Source: Modestobacter sp. DSM 44400
GTDB taxonomy: Bacteria > Actinomycetota > Actinomycetes > Mycobacteriales > Geodermatophilaceae
Assembly: GCF_900107175.1 (NCBI RefSeq)
Contig: NZ_FNOZ01000010.1
Location: forward strand, 62,001 to 126,000
Length of the DNA: 64,000 nucleotides
Direction: 5' to 3'
Shown here: positions 25,676-33,174 of the stretch, piece by piece
Layout: each line of letters begins with the position of its first letter
Position numbering within the stretch: the stretch's first letter is position 1
The notes under the pieces: model-generated
What the model was told of the DNA's origin: nothing
Databases searched by the model: none
What the model saw: only the letters and a program-made list of their open reading frames with translations
Program-made: the position numbers and the translations under genes

Positions 25676-26484
25676 GTCGGGCGGCGACCACCCGCGACCG
25701 CACCCGCTCGCCCCGTGGGAGGGGGAAGGCCGGCCCGGGCGGCGCCGCGGTCACCTCACTGCGCAGCCGGCGCCGCCGGGCCGGCCGCCGCGCCGACCCG
25801 CGTCGCCGGTTGCTCACCGTCGCCGCGGTGCTGGTGGTCGTGCTGGCGGCCGGCGCCTGGGTGCTGCTGGCCAGCCCGCTGCTGGCCGTTCGCACCGTGC
25901 AGATCGACGGCGCCGGCTCGTTGACCGACGACCAGGTCGAGCAGGCCGCCGGGATCGAGGCCGGGACGCCGCTGGTGCGGGTGGACACCGCGACCGCCGC
26001 GGCCCGGGTCGCCCAGCTGCCCCAGGTGGCCTCGGTCGAAGTGACCCGCGGCTGGCCGCAGACCGTGGTGGTCACCCTGGTCGAACGGGTCGCGGTCGCC
26101 GTCGTCGACCAGGCCGGCACCCGCTCGCTGGTCGACCGCGAAGGAGTGCTGTTCGACACGATCACCGGCGGCGCTCCCGCCGACGTCGTCCCGCTGACCG
26201 TGCCCCGCCCAGGCCCCGACGATCCGACCACCGCCGCCGCGCTGGGCGCGGTGGTGGCGTTGCCCGCCGACGTCCGCCGGGAGGTCACCGGGGTCACCGC
26301 CGGCTCGCCGGACGACGTGACGCTGACCCTGACCGACGGCCGCACCGTGCTGTGGGGGAGCGCCGAGGCCACCCCGCGCAAGGCCCGGGTCCTGGCCGCC
26401 CTGCTGGACCAGATCGACGCCGGGACCCTGGACGAGGCGGACACGCTGGACGTGAGCACACCGGACGCCGTCGTCCTCAGGTGA
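25672..26484 (+). CDS. ftsQ: cell division protein FtsQ
   Basis: A 270-residue bitopic protein: a basic 45-residue cytoplasmic N-terminus, a membrane helix at about residues 46-68 (LLTVAAVLVVVLAAGAWVLL), a POTRA domain beginning VRTVQIDGAGSLTDDQV, and a FtsQ beta domain (GWPQTVVVTLVERVAVAVV). It scaffolds FtsL and FtsB at the septum. The start overlaps the murC stop. Unlike the usual order, ftsZ does not follow directly. Confidence 0.93.
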   Translation: MSRAATTRDRTRSPRGRGKAGPGGAAVTSLRSRRRRAGRRADPRRRLLTVAAVLVVVLAAGAWVLLASPLLAVRTVQIDGAGSLTDDQVEQAAGIEAGTPLVRVDTATAAARVAQLPQVASVEVTRGWPQTVVVTLVERVAVAVVDQAGTRSLVDREGVLFDTITGGAPADVVPLTVPRPGPDDPTTAAALGAVVALPADVRREVTGVTAGSPDDVTLTLTDGRTVLWGSAEATPRKARVLAALLDQIDAGTLDEADTLDVSTPDAVVLR

Positions 26485-26495
26485 AGCCTCTCCGA

Positions 26496-26607
26496 AGTGC
26501 CTCGCCTCGGCTCCGCCGAGCGTATGGACGTTCCGCCCGACCGAGGTGCGGGATGCTCCGCATGCCGCACCGGTCGACCGGGCTCGGCGCAGCCGAGGCC
26601 TGGCACT
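26496..26607. repeat. 112-bp inverted-repeat element between ftsQ and the AhpD-like gene
   Basis: The outer arms (26496-26521 and 26582-26607) are complementary at 23 of 26 positions, with ends AGTGCC and GGCACT. Inside lies a second inverted repeat, with arms like GTGCGGGATGC and GCATGCCGCAC around a TCC loop. The whole element could fold into one long hairpin. It has no coding potential that I trust. It resembles a small repetitive or MITE-like element; no flanking target duplication is evident. Confidence 0.7.
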
Positions 26608-26627
26608 CCCGGTGACAGAGTCACGGG

Positions 26628-27212
26628 GTGGATCAGCAACGGATCAGCCGCTTCCCGCTCGTCGCCGCCGCCGACCTGCCGGCGGACCTCCAGGCGCGTT
26701 TCGCCGAGGTCGCCGACGCCAGTGGCTTCCTGCCCAACGTCTTCGCCGCGCTGGCCTGGCGCCCGGCCGAGGCGCGGGCGTTCTTCGCGCTGCACGACGC
26801 GCTGATGGACAAGGACACCCCGGGCCTGAGCCAGGCCGACCGGGAGGTGGTCGTGGTGGCCACCAGCGCGGCCAACGACTGCCTCTACTGCGTGGTGGCC
26901 CACGGTGCGCTGGTGCGGATCCGGGCGCGGGACCGGTACCTGGCCGACCAGGTGGCCGTCGACTGGCGCAAGGCCCCGGTGTCCGAGCGGCTGGCCGCCG
27001 TCCTCGAGGTGGCCATGCGTCTGGCGCTGGAGCCCGCGACGGTGGCTGAGCCCGACCTGGCCGCACTGCGCGCCCAGGGGCTCACCGAGGACGACGTGTG
27101 GGACGTCGGGGCGATCGTGTCGCTGTTCGCGCTGTCCAACCGGCTGGTGCACTGGGCCGCCGTGCCGCCGAACGAGGAGTTCTATGTGATGGGGCGCGTG
27201 CCGCGGAGCTGA
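26628..27212 (+). CDS. AhpD-like carboxymuconolactone decarboxylase family protein
   Basis: A 194-residue all-helical protein with the AhpD-type redox motif CLYC in NDCLYCVVAHGALV (about residues 85-98), preceded by LSQADREVVVVATSAAN and followed by a C-terminal domain with ALSNRLVHW. These peroxidase-related proteins use the Cys-x-x-Cys pair and nearby His to reduce peroxides or act as disulfide adaptors. The GTG start is followed by DQQRISRFPLV. It interrupts the normal ftsQ-ftsZ adjacency, and lies just after the 112-bp inverted repeat, so it may be an insertion into the cluster. No link with division is known. Confidence 0.85.
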   Translation: MDQQRISRFPLVAAADLPADLQARFAEVADASGFLPNVFAALAWRPAEARAFFALHDALMDKDTPGLSQADREVVVVATSAANDCLYCVVAHGALVRIRARDRYLADQVAVDWRKAPVSERLAAVLEVAMRLALEPATVAEPDLAALRAQGLTEDDVWDVGAIVSLFALSNRLVHWAAVPPNEEFYVMGRVPRS

Positions 27213-27544
27213 GCCGCGAGCAACAGCACACCGCGCCGCCGCGCACCGGATCCGACACGCCCGGGTAGAAATTGACCTTTCCGGCGTTGTGGTCGGGCGC
27301 GTCCTACGCGGTCGGCAGGTCTGGACCCGGGCATGAGACGGTAGGCAGGCAAGTCGTCACGAACCGTGAGTCAGATGTGACAGATGCGCTGGACGAGTTC
27401 CGTGTGATCCGTCCAGCCGGACACGCCGAGCCCCGGAGGGTGCTTGCTGGCCCGGTCGGACCCACCTAACTTCGTCCACATCGCCGAAGTTGACATAACT
27501 ATAAGGCTCAACCTGAGGATGAGGGTCCAGTTGGGGAGTGCAGC
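27213..27544 (+). other. 332-bp ftsZ leader region, no gene seen
   Basis: No convincing coding frame is present. The stretch holds a TTGACC box at about 27274, several short inverted repeats, and the AT-rich element near 27489-27512 just before ftsZ. It is the only long leader inside the cluster, so ftsZ probably has its own promoters here. Confidence 0.6.
27489..27512 (+). promoter_or_regulatory. AT-rich ftsZ-proximal element (probable promoter)
   Basis: The sequence contains GTTGACATAACTATAAGG and ends TCAAC. TTGACA is a consensus -35 hexamer, and TATAAG looks like a -10, but the two are only four bases apart and cannot belong to the same promoter. GTTGA and TCAAC form an inverted repeat around them. 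It lies about 33-56 bases before the ftsZ start in a GC-rich genome, where such AT-rich runs are rare. Whether it is a promoter, an operator or both cannot be decided. Confidence 0.55.
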
Positions 27545-28822
27545 ATGACACCTCCGCACAACTACCTTGCGGTCATCAAGGTCGTCGGCATCGGCGGCGG
27601 CGGGGTGAACGCGGTCAATCGCATGATCGAGGTCGGCCTCAAGGGGGTCGAGTTCATCGCGATCAACACCGACGCACAGGCACTGCTGATGAGCGACGCC
27701 GACGTCAAGCTCGACGTCGGCCGTGAGCTCACGCGGGGCCTGGGCGCCGGCGCCCAGCCCGATGTTGGCCGGCAGGCCGCCGAGGACCACCGCGAGGAGA
27801 TCGAAGAGGTGCTCAAGGGCGCCGACATGGTCTTCGTGACGGCCGGTGAAGGAGGTGGCACCGGAACCGGCGGCGCCCCCGTGGTCGCCTCGATCGCCCG
27901 CAAGCTGGGCGCGCTGACCATCGGCGTGGTCACCCGTCCGTTCTCCTTCGAGGGGAAGCGGCGGGCGGTCCAGGCCGAGTCCGGCATCGAGGAACTGCGC
28001 AACGAGTGCGACACGCTGATCGTCATCCCGAACGACCGGCTGCTGCAGCTGGGCGACCGGAACGTCAGCGTGATGGACGCCTTCCGCACCGCCGACCAGG
28101 TGCTGCTGTCCGGTGTCCAGGGCATCACCGATCTGATCACCACGCCCGGCCTGATCAACCTGGACTTCGCCGACGTCAAGTCGGTCATGTCCGGGGCGGG
28201 CTCGGCGCTGATGGGCATCGGCAGTGCCCGCGGGGACAACCGCGCGCTGCTGGCCGCCGAGCAGGCGATCGCCAGCCCGCTGCTGGAGGCCTCGATGGAG
28301 GGCGCCCACGGCGTCCTGCTGTCGATTTCCGGCGGGTCGGACCTGGGCCTGTTCGAGATCAACGAGGCCGCCTCGCTGGTTTCCGACGCCGCCCACCCGG
28401 ACGCGAACATCATCTTCGGCGCGGTGATCGACGATGCGCTCGGCGACGAGGTGCGGGTGACCGTCATCGCCGCCGGCTTCGACAGCGGCAAGCCGGCCAA
28501 CCGGCGAGACGGGCACGCGAGCGCGGTGACGGCCGCGGCGCCGGCTGCCCCGGTCGCGGCAACCCCCGCGCCGCCGGCGCGCCCGGCGATGCCGGCCCAG
28601 ACCGGCGAACGGCTGGTCAGCCAGCCCGAGTCGCGGCCCGCGCCTGCGCAGGCCCCAGCACCGGCGCCCACGGCACCTCGGCCCGGTCAGCCCGGCGCGC
28701 AGGGCGGTGGCATCACCGTGCCGCCGCTCCCGCCGATCCCGGGGAACGGCAGCCGCCGTCCGCTGGCGTCGGAGGACTTCGAGGAGGAGCTGGACATTCC
28801 CGAGTTCCTCCGCAGTCAGTGA
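27545..28822 (+). CDS. ftsZ: cell division GTPase FtsZ
   Basis: A 425-residue FtsZ. The GTP-binding elements are [15 protein letters not shown], the tubulin signature GGGTGTG (residues 103-109), and the T7 synergy loop [11 protein letters not shown]. The linker (about 320-395) is Pro/Ala-rich. The C-terminal peptide ends DIPEFLRSQ, matching the actinobacterial consensus that binds SepF. Position 71 is Gln in GAGAQPDVG, where most bacterial FtsZ have Asn. The ATG has a weak GGGGAG Shine-Dalgarno nearby. It polymerises into the Z ring. Confidence 0.97.
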   Translation: MTPPHNYLAVIKVVGIGGGGVNAVNRMIEVGLKGVEFIAINTDAQALLMSDADVKLDVGRELTRGLGAGAQPDVGRQAAEDHREEIEEVLKGADMVFVTAGEGGGTGTGGAPVVASIARKLGALTIGVVTRPFSFEGKRRAVQAESGIEELRNECDTLIVIPNDRLLQLGDRNVSVMDAFRTADQVLLSGVQGITDLITTPGLINLDFADVKSVMSGAGSALMGIGSARGDNRALLAAEQAIASPLLEASMEGAHGVLLSISGGSDLGLFEINEAASLVSDAAHPDANIIFGAVIDDALGDEVRVTVIAAGFDSGKPANRRDGHASAVTAAAPAAPVAATPAPPARPAMPAQTGERLVSQPESRPAPAQAPAPAPTAPRPGQPGAQGGGITVPPLPPIPGNGSRRPLASEDFEEELDIPEFLRSQ

Positions 28823-28826
28823 AGAA

Positions 28827-28879
28827 GGCCTGCTCCGCCCCACCGCTCGCAAGCTCGCAGCGGGTCCCGGGAGCAGGCC
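28827..28879 (+). terminator. strong hairpin after ftsZ
   Basis: Perfect 10-bp arms GGCCTGCTCC and GGAGCAGGCC enclose an inner hairpin (CCGCT...AGCGG). It begins four bases after the ftsZ stop. With no T tract it may terminate partly, separating high ftsZ expression from pgeF and yggS downstream. Confidence 0.6.
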
Positions 28880-28928
28880 GCTCCGGCACGTCACCTTGCT
28901 CGGGGCGGCCCCCGGGACAGGGCCGTAG

Positions 28929-29663
28929 GTGGTGAGTGCAGGTCCGGCCGCCCCGCAGGCGGTGCGACCCCGACGGGTCGTCACCGACCGACGGGGCGGC
29001 CATTCTGCGTCCCCGTACGACTCCTTCAACCTCGGCGACCACGTCGGTGACGACCCGGCGGCGGTCGCGGCCAACCGGGGCCGGCTGGCCCAGGAGATCG
29101 GCGTGCCCGGGGCCTCGCTGGTCTGGATGACCCAGGTGCACGGCACCGGGGTGGCCATAATCGAGGACGCCGGGGAGAACCCGGTGGTCGACGTGGACGC
29201 GCTGGTCACGGCCACGCCGGGGCTGGTGCTGTGCGTGCTGGTGGCCGACTGCGTGCCGGTGCTGCTGGCCGATCCGGTCGCCGGCGTGGTGGCCGCGGTG
29301 CACGCCGGCCGGGAGGGCGTGCGGCGGGGCGTCGTCCCGGCGGCGCTCGCGGCGATGACCCGGCTGGGCGCCCGCCCCGCGAACGTCGAAGCGCTGCTCG
29401 GCCCGGCCGTCTGCGGCGCCGACTACGAGGTGCCGCAGGCTCTGCAGGCCGAAGTGGCCGGGGTCGCGCCGGCCAGCGCGGTGCGCACCCGGACGGGCAC
29501 GCGGGGCCTGGACCTGCGGGCCGGCATCGCCGAGGTGCTGCGCGGCGCGGGCGTCGGTCAGGTCGTCCACGACCCGCGGTGCACCGTGGAGGACCGCCGG
29601 CTGTTCAGCCACCGGCGGGACGGCGTCACCGGCCGGCAGGCCGGCGCCGTCTGGCTCGAGTGA
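28929..29663 (+). CDS. pgeF: PgeF/YfiH family multicopper-fold protein (laccase domain)
   Basis: A 244-residue protein of the family formerly called polyphenol oxidases. Metal-binding residues lie in WMTQVHGTG, LVADCVPVLLADP and AAVHAGREGV (the family usually has HAGWRG). In E. coli the member YfiH/PgeF corrects wrongly built peptidoglycan precursors by removing L-Ser from UDP-MurNAc-L-Ser; other members have adenosine phosphorylase activity. Position behind ftsZ is conserved in actinobacteria. The start is one of two adjacent GTG codons (28929 or 28932). The stop overlaps the next gene. Confidence 0.87.
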   Translation: MVSAGPAAPQAVRPRRVVTDRRGGHSASPYDSFNLGDHVGDDPAAVAANRGRLAQEIGVPGASLVWMTQVHGTGVAIIEDAGENPVVDVDALVTATPGLVLCVLVADCVPVLLADPVAGVVAAVHAGREGVRRGVVPAALAAMTRLGARPANVEALLGPAVCGADYEVPQALQAEVAGVAPASAVRTRTGTRGLDLRAGIAEVLRGAGVGQVVHDPRCTVEDRRLFSHRRDGVTGRQAGAVWLE

Positions 29664-30418
29664 GCGGGCCGGACCCGGGCTTGGCATCATCGTCGTCCGT
29701 GGACCGGCTCGAGGAGAACCTGCGCGCCGTCCGCGAGCGCATCGCCGCCGCCGCCCGCGCCGCCGGCCGCGACCCGGCCGGCGTCCGGCTGCTCGCGGTG
29801 AGCAAGACGTGGCCCGCCGAGGACGTCGCGGCGCTCGCGGCGCTGGGCCAGCGCGAGTTCGCCGAGAACCGCGTGCAGGAGCTGACGGCCAAAGTGGCCA
29901 CATTGGCCGGGGACGCGGCGACCGCGGACCTCCGATGGCACCTCGTCGGTCAGGTACAGCGCAACAAGGCCGCGGCCGCCGTCCGGCTCGATGTGGTGGT
30001 GCACTCGGTCGACCGGGTCCCGCTGGCCGAGGCGCTGGCGCGCGCCGCGCTGACCGCCGGGCGGGTGCTCGACGTCTTCGTCCAGGTGGACCTCGGCGGC
30101 CCTCCGGGCCGGGACGGCGCCCGCGGCGGAGTGCCGCCGGGGGAGGTGCCCGCGCTGGCCGACGCCGTGGCCGCCAGCGAGGGGCTGCGCCTGCGGGGCC
30201 TGATGGCCGTCGCTCCCCGGGGCGAGGACCCCGCGCCCGCGTTCGCCCGGCTGGCCGACGTGGCCGCCCGGGTGTGCGCCGACCATCCGGACGCCAGGGA
30301 GTTATCGGCAGGCATGAGCGCCGACCTGGAGGCTGCTGTGACAGCTGGTGCCACTGTGGTGCGTGTCGGAACCGCTCTGTTCGGCTCCCGCCCCCTAGCC
30401 TCCGACCGGGGCGAGTGA
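29660..30418 (+). CDS. YggS family PLP homeostasis protein
   Basis: A 252-residue alanine-racemase-fold protein that binds pyridoxal phosphate. The PLP lysine is in LLAVSKTWP, followed by [40 protein letters not shown], and [14 protein letters not shown] with [11 protein letters not shown]. YggS/PipY proteins buffer PLP and amino acid pools and are not racemases. The GTG start overlaps the pgeF stop; an internal GTG at 29699 before [10 protein letters not shown] is an alternative start. Common between ftsZ and sepF. Confidence 0.92.
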   Translation: MSGPDPGLASSSSVDRLEENLRAVRERIAAAARAAGRDPAGVRLLAVSKTWPAEDVAALAALGQREFAENRVQELTAKVATLAGDAATADLRWHLVGQVQRNKAAAAVRLDVVVHSVDRVPLAEALARAALTAGRVLDVFVQVDLGGPPGRDGARGGVPPGEVPALADAVAASEGLRLRGLMAVAPRGEDPAPAFARLADVAARVCADHPDARELSAGMSADLEAAVTAGATVVRVGTALFGSRPLASDRGE

Positions 30419-30515
30419 CCACCCGTCACTCGTGCCTCACCTGTTCCACCCGATCGATGCGGCCACCCGTTCGATGCAGCACAGAGTCGACGACGAGACC
30501 AGAGGGAGACGTCCG

Positions 30516-31211
30516 ATGGCCGGAGCCATGCGAAAGATGGGGGTCTACCTCGGCCTCGTCGAGGACGACGACGCCCGCGGCGGGTACGACCGGTACCCCG
30601 CCCGGCAGACCGACTACGACGACCGCGGCTACGACCGGTACTCCCCGGCCGGGGAGTACGACGACGCCGACGGCGACTACCCCGCCGACGGCTACGCGCC
30701 CGCGGGCTACGACGAGCCGGTCGAGCCGCTGCCCGAGCCCGAGCCGGCACCGCTCATCCGCCGTCCGGTGGCCGCGCGCTCGCTGGGGCTGGCCGCCAGC
30801 CCCGCCGCGGCGCCATCGGCCGGCACCGGGTCCACCCGGCTCGGCGGCGGGTCCGCCGCTGCCGCCGGGCTGGCCGTGCGCGAGCCGGTCGCCGTCACGC
30901 CGGCCCCCACGCCGGCCCCGCTGACCCCGAAGCCCTACCGGATCACCACGCTGCACCCGCGCACCTACAACGAGGCCCGCACCATCGGTGAGCGCTTCCG
31001 CGAGGGCCTGCCGGTGATCATGAACCTGACCGAAATGGACGACGCGGACGCGAAGCGACTGGTGGACTTCGCTGCGGGCCTGTCCTTCGGGCTGCACGGT
31101 AGTATCGAGCGCGTCACGGCCAAGGTGTTCCTGCTCAGTCCGCAGGACGTCGACGTGACGGCTGAGGACAAGGCCCGCATCCGTGAGGGCGGCTTCTTCA
31201 ACCAGTCCTGA
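30516..31211 (+). CDS. sepF: cell division protein SepF
   Basis: A 231-residue protein. It begins [17 protein letters not shown], the amphipathic membrane-binding helix. A long disordered linker rich in Tyr, Asp, Pro and Ala follows ([16 protein letters not shown]), and the conserved SepF core starts near residue 145 ([40 protein letters not shown]). SepF tethers FtsZ to the membrane in actinobacteria lacking FtsA and ZipA. The ATG has an AGGGAGA Shine-Dalgarno; an upstream extension is not conserved. Confidence 0.95.
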   Translation: MAGAMRKMGVYLGLVEDDDARGGYDRYPARQTDYDDRGYDRYSPAGEYDDADGDYPADGYAPAGYDEPVEPLPEPEPAPLIRRPVAARSLGLAASPAAAPSAGTGSTRLGGGSAAAAGLAVREPVAVTPAPTPAPLTPKPYRITTLHPRTYNEARTIGERFREGLPVIMNLTEMDDADAKRLVDFAAGLSFGLHGSIERVTAKVFLLSPQDVDVTAEDKARIREGGFFNQS

Positions 31212-31241
31212 ACCTGTGCGCCCCCCGAACGAGCGAGGACC

Positions 31242-31538
31242 GTGGCTCTCCTACTGCAGATCCTGTCATCGGTGCTGCTCGTCTTCCTGATCCTGCTGTT
31301 CGCCCGGTTCGTCATCGACTGGGTGATGGTGTTGGCGCGCAGCTGGCGTCCGCAGGGCATCGTCGCCGCCGGCCTGGAGGTCGTCTACGCGACCACCGAC
31401 CCGCCGCTGAAGGCGGTGCGCAAGGTCATCCCGCCGCTGAACCTCGGGACCATCCGCCTGGATCTGGGGTTTATGGTGCTCCTGTTCGCCGTGTTCATCC
31501 TGCGTGGCCTGCTCAACAGCGCGATCGCAGTGGTATGA
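31242..31538 (+). CDS. YggT family membrane protein
   Basis: A 98-residue protein with two membrane helices (about residues 4-28 and 75-95) and a loop holding TDPPLKAVRKVIPPLNLGTIRLDL, the YggT family core. Its exact role is unknown; it is linked to division and osmotic shock resistance. It lies between sepF and divIVA, its usual place in actinobacteria. GTG start. Confidence 0.9.
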   Translation: MALLLQILSSVLLVFLILLFARFVIDWVMVLARSWRPQGIVAAGLEVVYATTDPPLKAVRKVIPPLNLGTIRLDLGFMVLLFAVFILRGLLNSAIAVV

Positions 31539-31650
31539 GCGCGTGCCCGTGCCATCCGTGCCCACCCGGAACGGGAGGGGGACCGAGGATGGTCCGCTGT
31601 CCGTCTGAGTCCGTCTCCCCGTTCCACTCGTCCGACCTGAGGTGAGCCCC

Positions 31651-32391
31651 ATGCCACTGACGCCCGCCGACGTGCACAACGTCGTCTTCAAGAAGCCGCC
31701 GATCGGCAAGCGCGGCTATGACGAGGACGAGGTGGACGCCTTCCTCGACGTCGTGGAGGCCGAGCTCGCCCGCCTCATCGAAGAGAACAACGACCTGCGC
31801 GCCTCCGGCGACAGTGGTGCGCGCACCGACGAGCGTCCGGTCGAGTCGGCGCCGATGACTGTCGCCGCGCCGCCCCCGCCGCCGGCGGCCGCCCCCGCGG
31901 CGCCCCCGGCCCGCGAGGACGACTCCATCCGCGCCTCGCGGATGTTGTCCCTGGCCAGCGAGACGGCCGAGCGCTACGTCAACGAGGCCAAGGCCCAGGC
32001 CGACCAGATGGTCGGCAGCTCGAAGACCAACAGTGAGCGGATGCTCGCCGAGGCGCGCGCCAAGAGCGAGCAGATGGTGGGCGAGGCCAAGTCCCGCGCC
32101 GATGCCATGATCGGTGACTCCCGCACGCGCGCCGACACGATGGAGCGCGAGGCCCGGGCGAAGGCCGCGGCGCTCAATCAGGACGCCGAGCGCAAGCACG
32201 TCGAGGCGATGGGGTCGCTGGAGGAGAAGCGCGCCAGCCTGGAGCGCAAGGTCGACGAACTGCGTACCTTCGAGCGCGAGTACCGCACCCGCCTGCGGTC
32301 CTACCTCGAGTCGCACCTGCGCGACCTGGACAGCCGCGGCTCGGCCGAGCCGTCGTCCAACAGTCGGCAGAACCAGCACGTCGGCGCCTGA
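31651..32391 (+). CDS. divIVA: polar growth/septum protein DivIVA (Wag31)
   Basis: A 246-residue coiled-coil protein. The N-terminal DivIVA domain ([38 protein letters not shown]) binds curved membrane. An Ala/Pro linker follows at about residues 75-90, then a long coiled coil ([19 protein letters not shown] and repeats of [12 protein letters not shown] type). In actinobacteria it directs polar cell wall growth. The ATG with GAGGTGAG at eight bases is preferred over a GTG nine bases earlier, which overlaps that ribosome binding site. Confidence 0.94.
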   Translation: MPLTPADVHNVVFKKPPIGKRGYDEDEVDAFLDVVEAELARLIEENNDLRASGDSGARTDERPVESAPMTVAAPPPPPAAAPAAPPAREDDSIRASRMLSLASETAERYVNEAKAQADQMVGSSKTNSERMLAEARAKSEQMVGEAKSRADAMIGDSRTRADTMEREARAKAAALNQDAERKHVEAMGSLEEKRASLERKVDELRTFEREYRTRLRSYLESHLRDLDSRGSAEPSSNSRQNQHVGA

Positions 32392-32416
32392 TCGCCCGCA
32401 CGCCCCGCGCCCCCGC

Positions 32417-32453
32417 ACAGAGCCCCGCCGGGCCTGGTTCGGCGGGGCTCTGT
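32417..32453. terminator. terminator after divIVA
   Basis: A perfect 14-bp stem (ACAGAGCCCCGCCG with its complement) around a nine-base loop, 25 bases behind the divIVA stop, marks the end of the division cluster. It has no long T tract. Confidence 0.8.
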
Positions 32454-32501
32454 CGTGTTCGCCGTCCGGTTGCCCCGGCGCCGCCCCGCTAGCATGCGGT
32501 T

Positions 32502-33107
32502 GTGATCTTGCTCGCGGCCTTCCTGCTGCTCGTCGCCGTCGGGTGCCTGGTCGTCGGGCTGGCGGAGGGGTCCACGGCACTGCAGTGGTCCTCCTTCGCG
32601 GCCAGCGCGCTGGCCGCGGTCGTGCTGGCCGCGGGGGAGGTGCGCCGGCGCCGGGCCGGGCGGCGGGGGCCGGCGGACGTTCCCACGACCACCGCGACCA
32701 CCACCGGGGCCACCATCACTGCCGCGGCCGGCCCGGCAGGCCCCGTGCCGCCCGAGTCCGCAGCGCCCGAGCCAGTGCTGCCCGCGCCCCCGGCTCGAGC
32801 CGAGCCCCCGGCGGTCGCCCACGCCCCGGCCATGCATGCGCCGGCCGGCACCGGTCCGGACGGCGAGCCGCCGGTCGAGGAGGTCGAGGTCACCGACCTG
32901 CTCGTCGTCCTCGACCTCACCGACGAGGTGTTCGTCATTGACGAGCACCCGCGATACCACCTGGCCGGCTGCCCGTACCTGGCTGGCCAGCCGACCTTCC
33001 CGATGCCGATGGTCGAGGCGCGGACCGACGGGTTCACCCCGTGCGGCACCTGCGCCCCCGACCGGCATCTGGCCCGGGTGGAGAGGTCGCGCCGGTCCGG
33101 TCGCTAA
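32502..33107 (+). CDS. membrane protein with Cys/His-rich C-terminal motif
   Basis: A 201-residue protein. Two membrane helices lie at about residues 2-22 and 29-46, followed by a basic stretch, a Thr/Pro/Ala linker, and a C-terminal domain with the pattern HLAGCPYLAG ... GFTPCGTCAPDR. This H-x3-C ... C-x2-C spacing resembles the zinc-binding module of Ada-type proteins and could hold one metal ion. I do not recognise a named family. A TAGCAT box seven bases before the GTG suggests a leaderless transcript. Confidence 0.75.
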   Translation: MILLAAFLLLVAVGCLVVGLAEGSTALQWSSFAASALAAVVLAAGEVRRRRAGRRGPADVPTTTATTTGATITAAAGPAGPVPPESAAPEPVLPAPPARAEPPAVAHAPAMHAPAGTGPDGEPPVEEVEVTDLLVVLDLTDEVFVIDEHPRYHLAGCPYLAGQPTFPMPMVEARTDGFTPCGTCAPDRHLARVERSRRSGR

Positions 33108-33119
33108 CCCGCCCTGTGA

Positions 33120-33137
33120 GGCCCCCTCCAGGGGGCC
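33120..33137. terminator. short G+C hairpin between convergent genes
   Basis: GGCCCCC-TCCA-GGGGGCC forms a seven-bp stem with a four-base loop, placed between the membrane protein gene and ileS, which read toward each other. Confidence 0.55.
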
Positions 33138-33174
33138 CCCGAGCCTGCGAGGGGACCCAGGAGGGGGTTCTTCC

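Noticed and set aside
27272-27469. Small gene between the AhpD-like gene and ftsZ
   Set aside because: The 65-codon frame has no ribosome binding site and no recognisable features and lies in the probable ftsZ promoter region.
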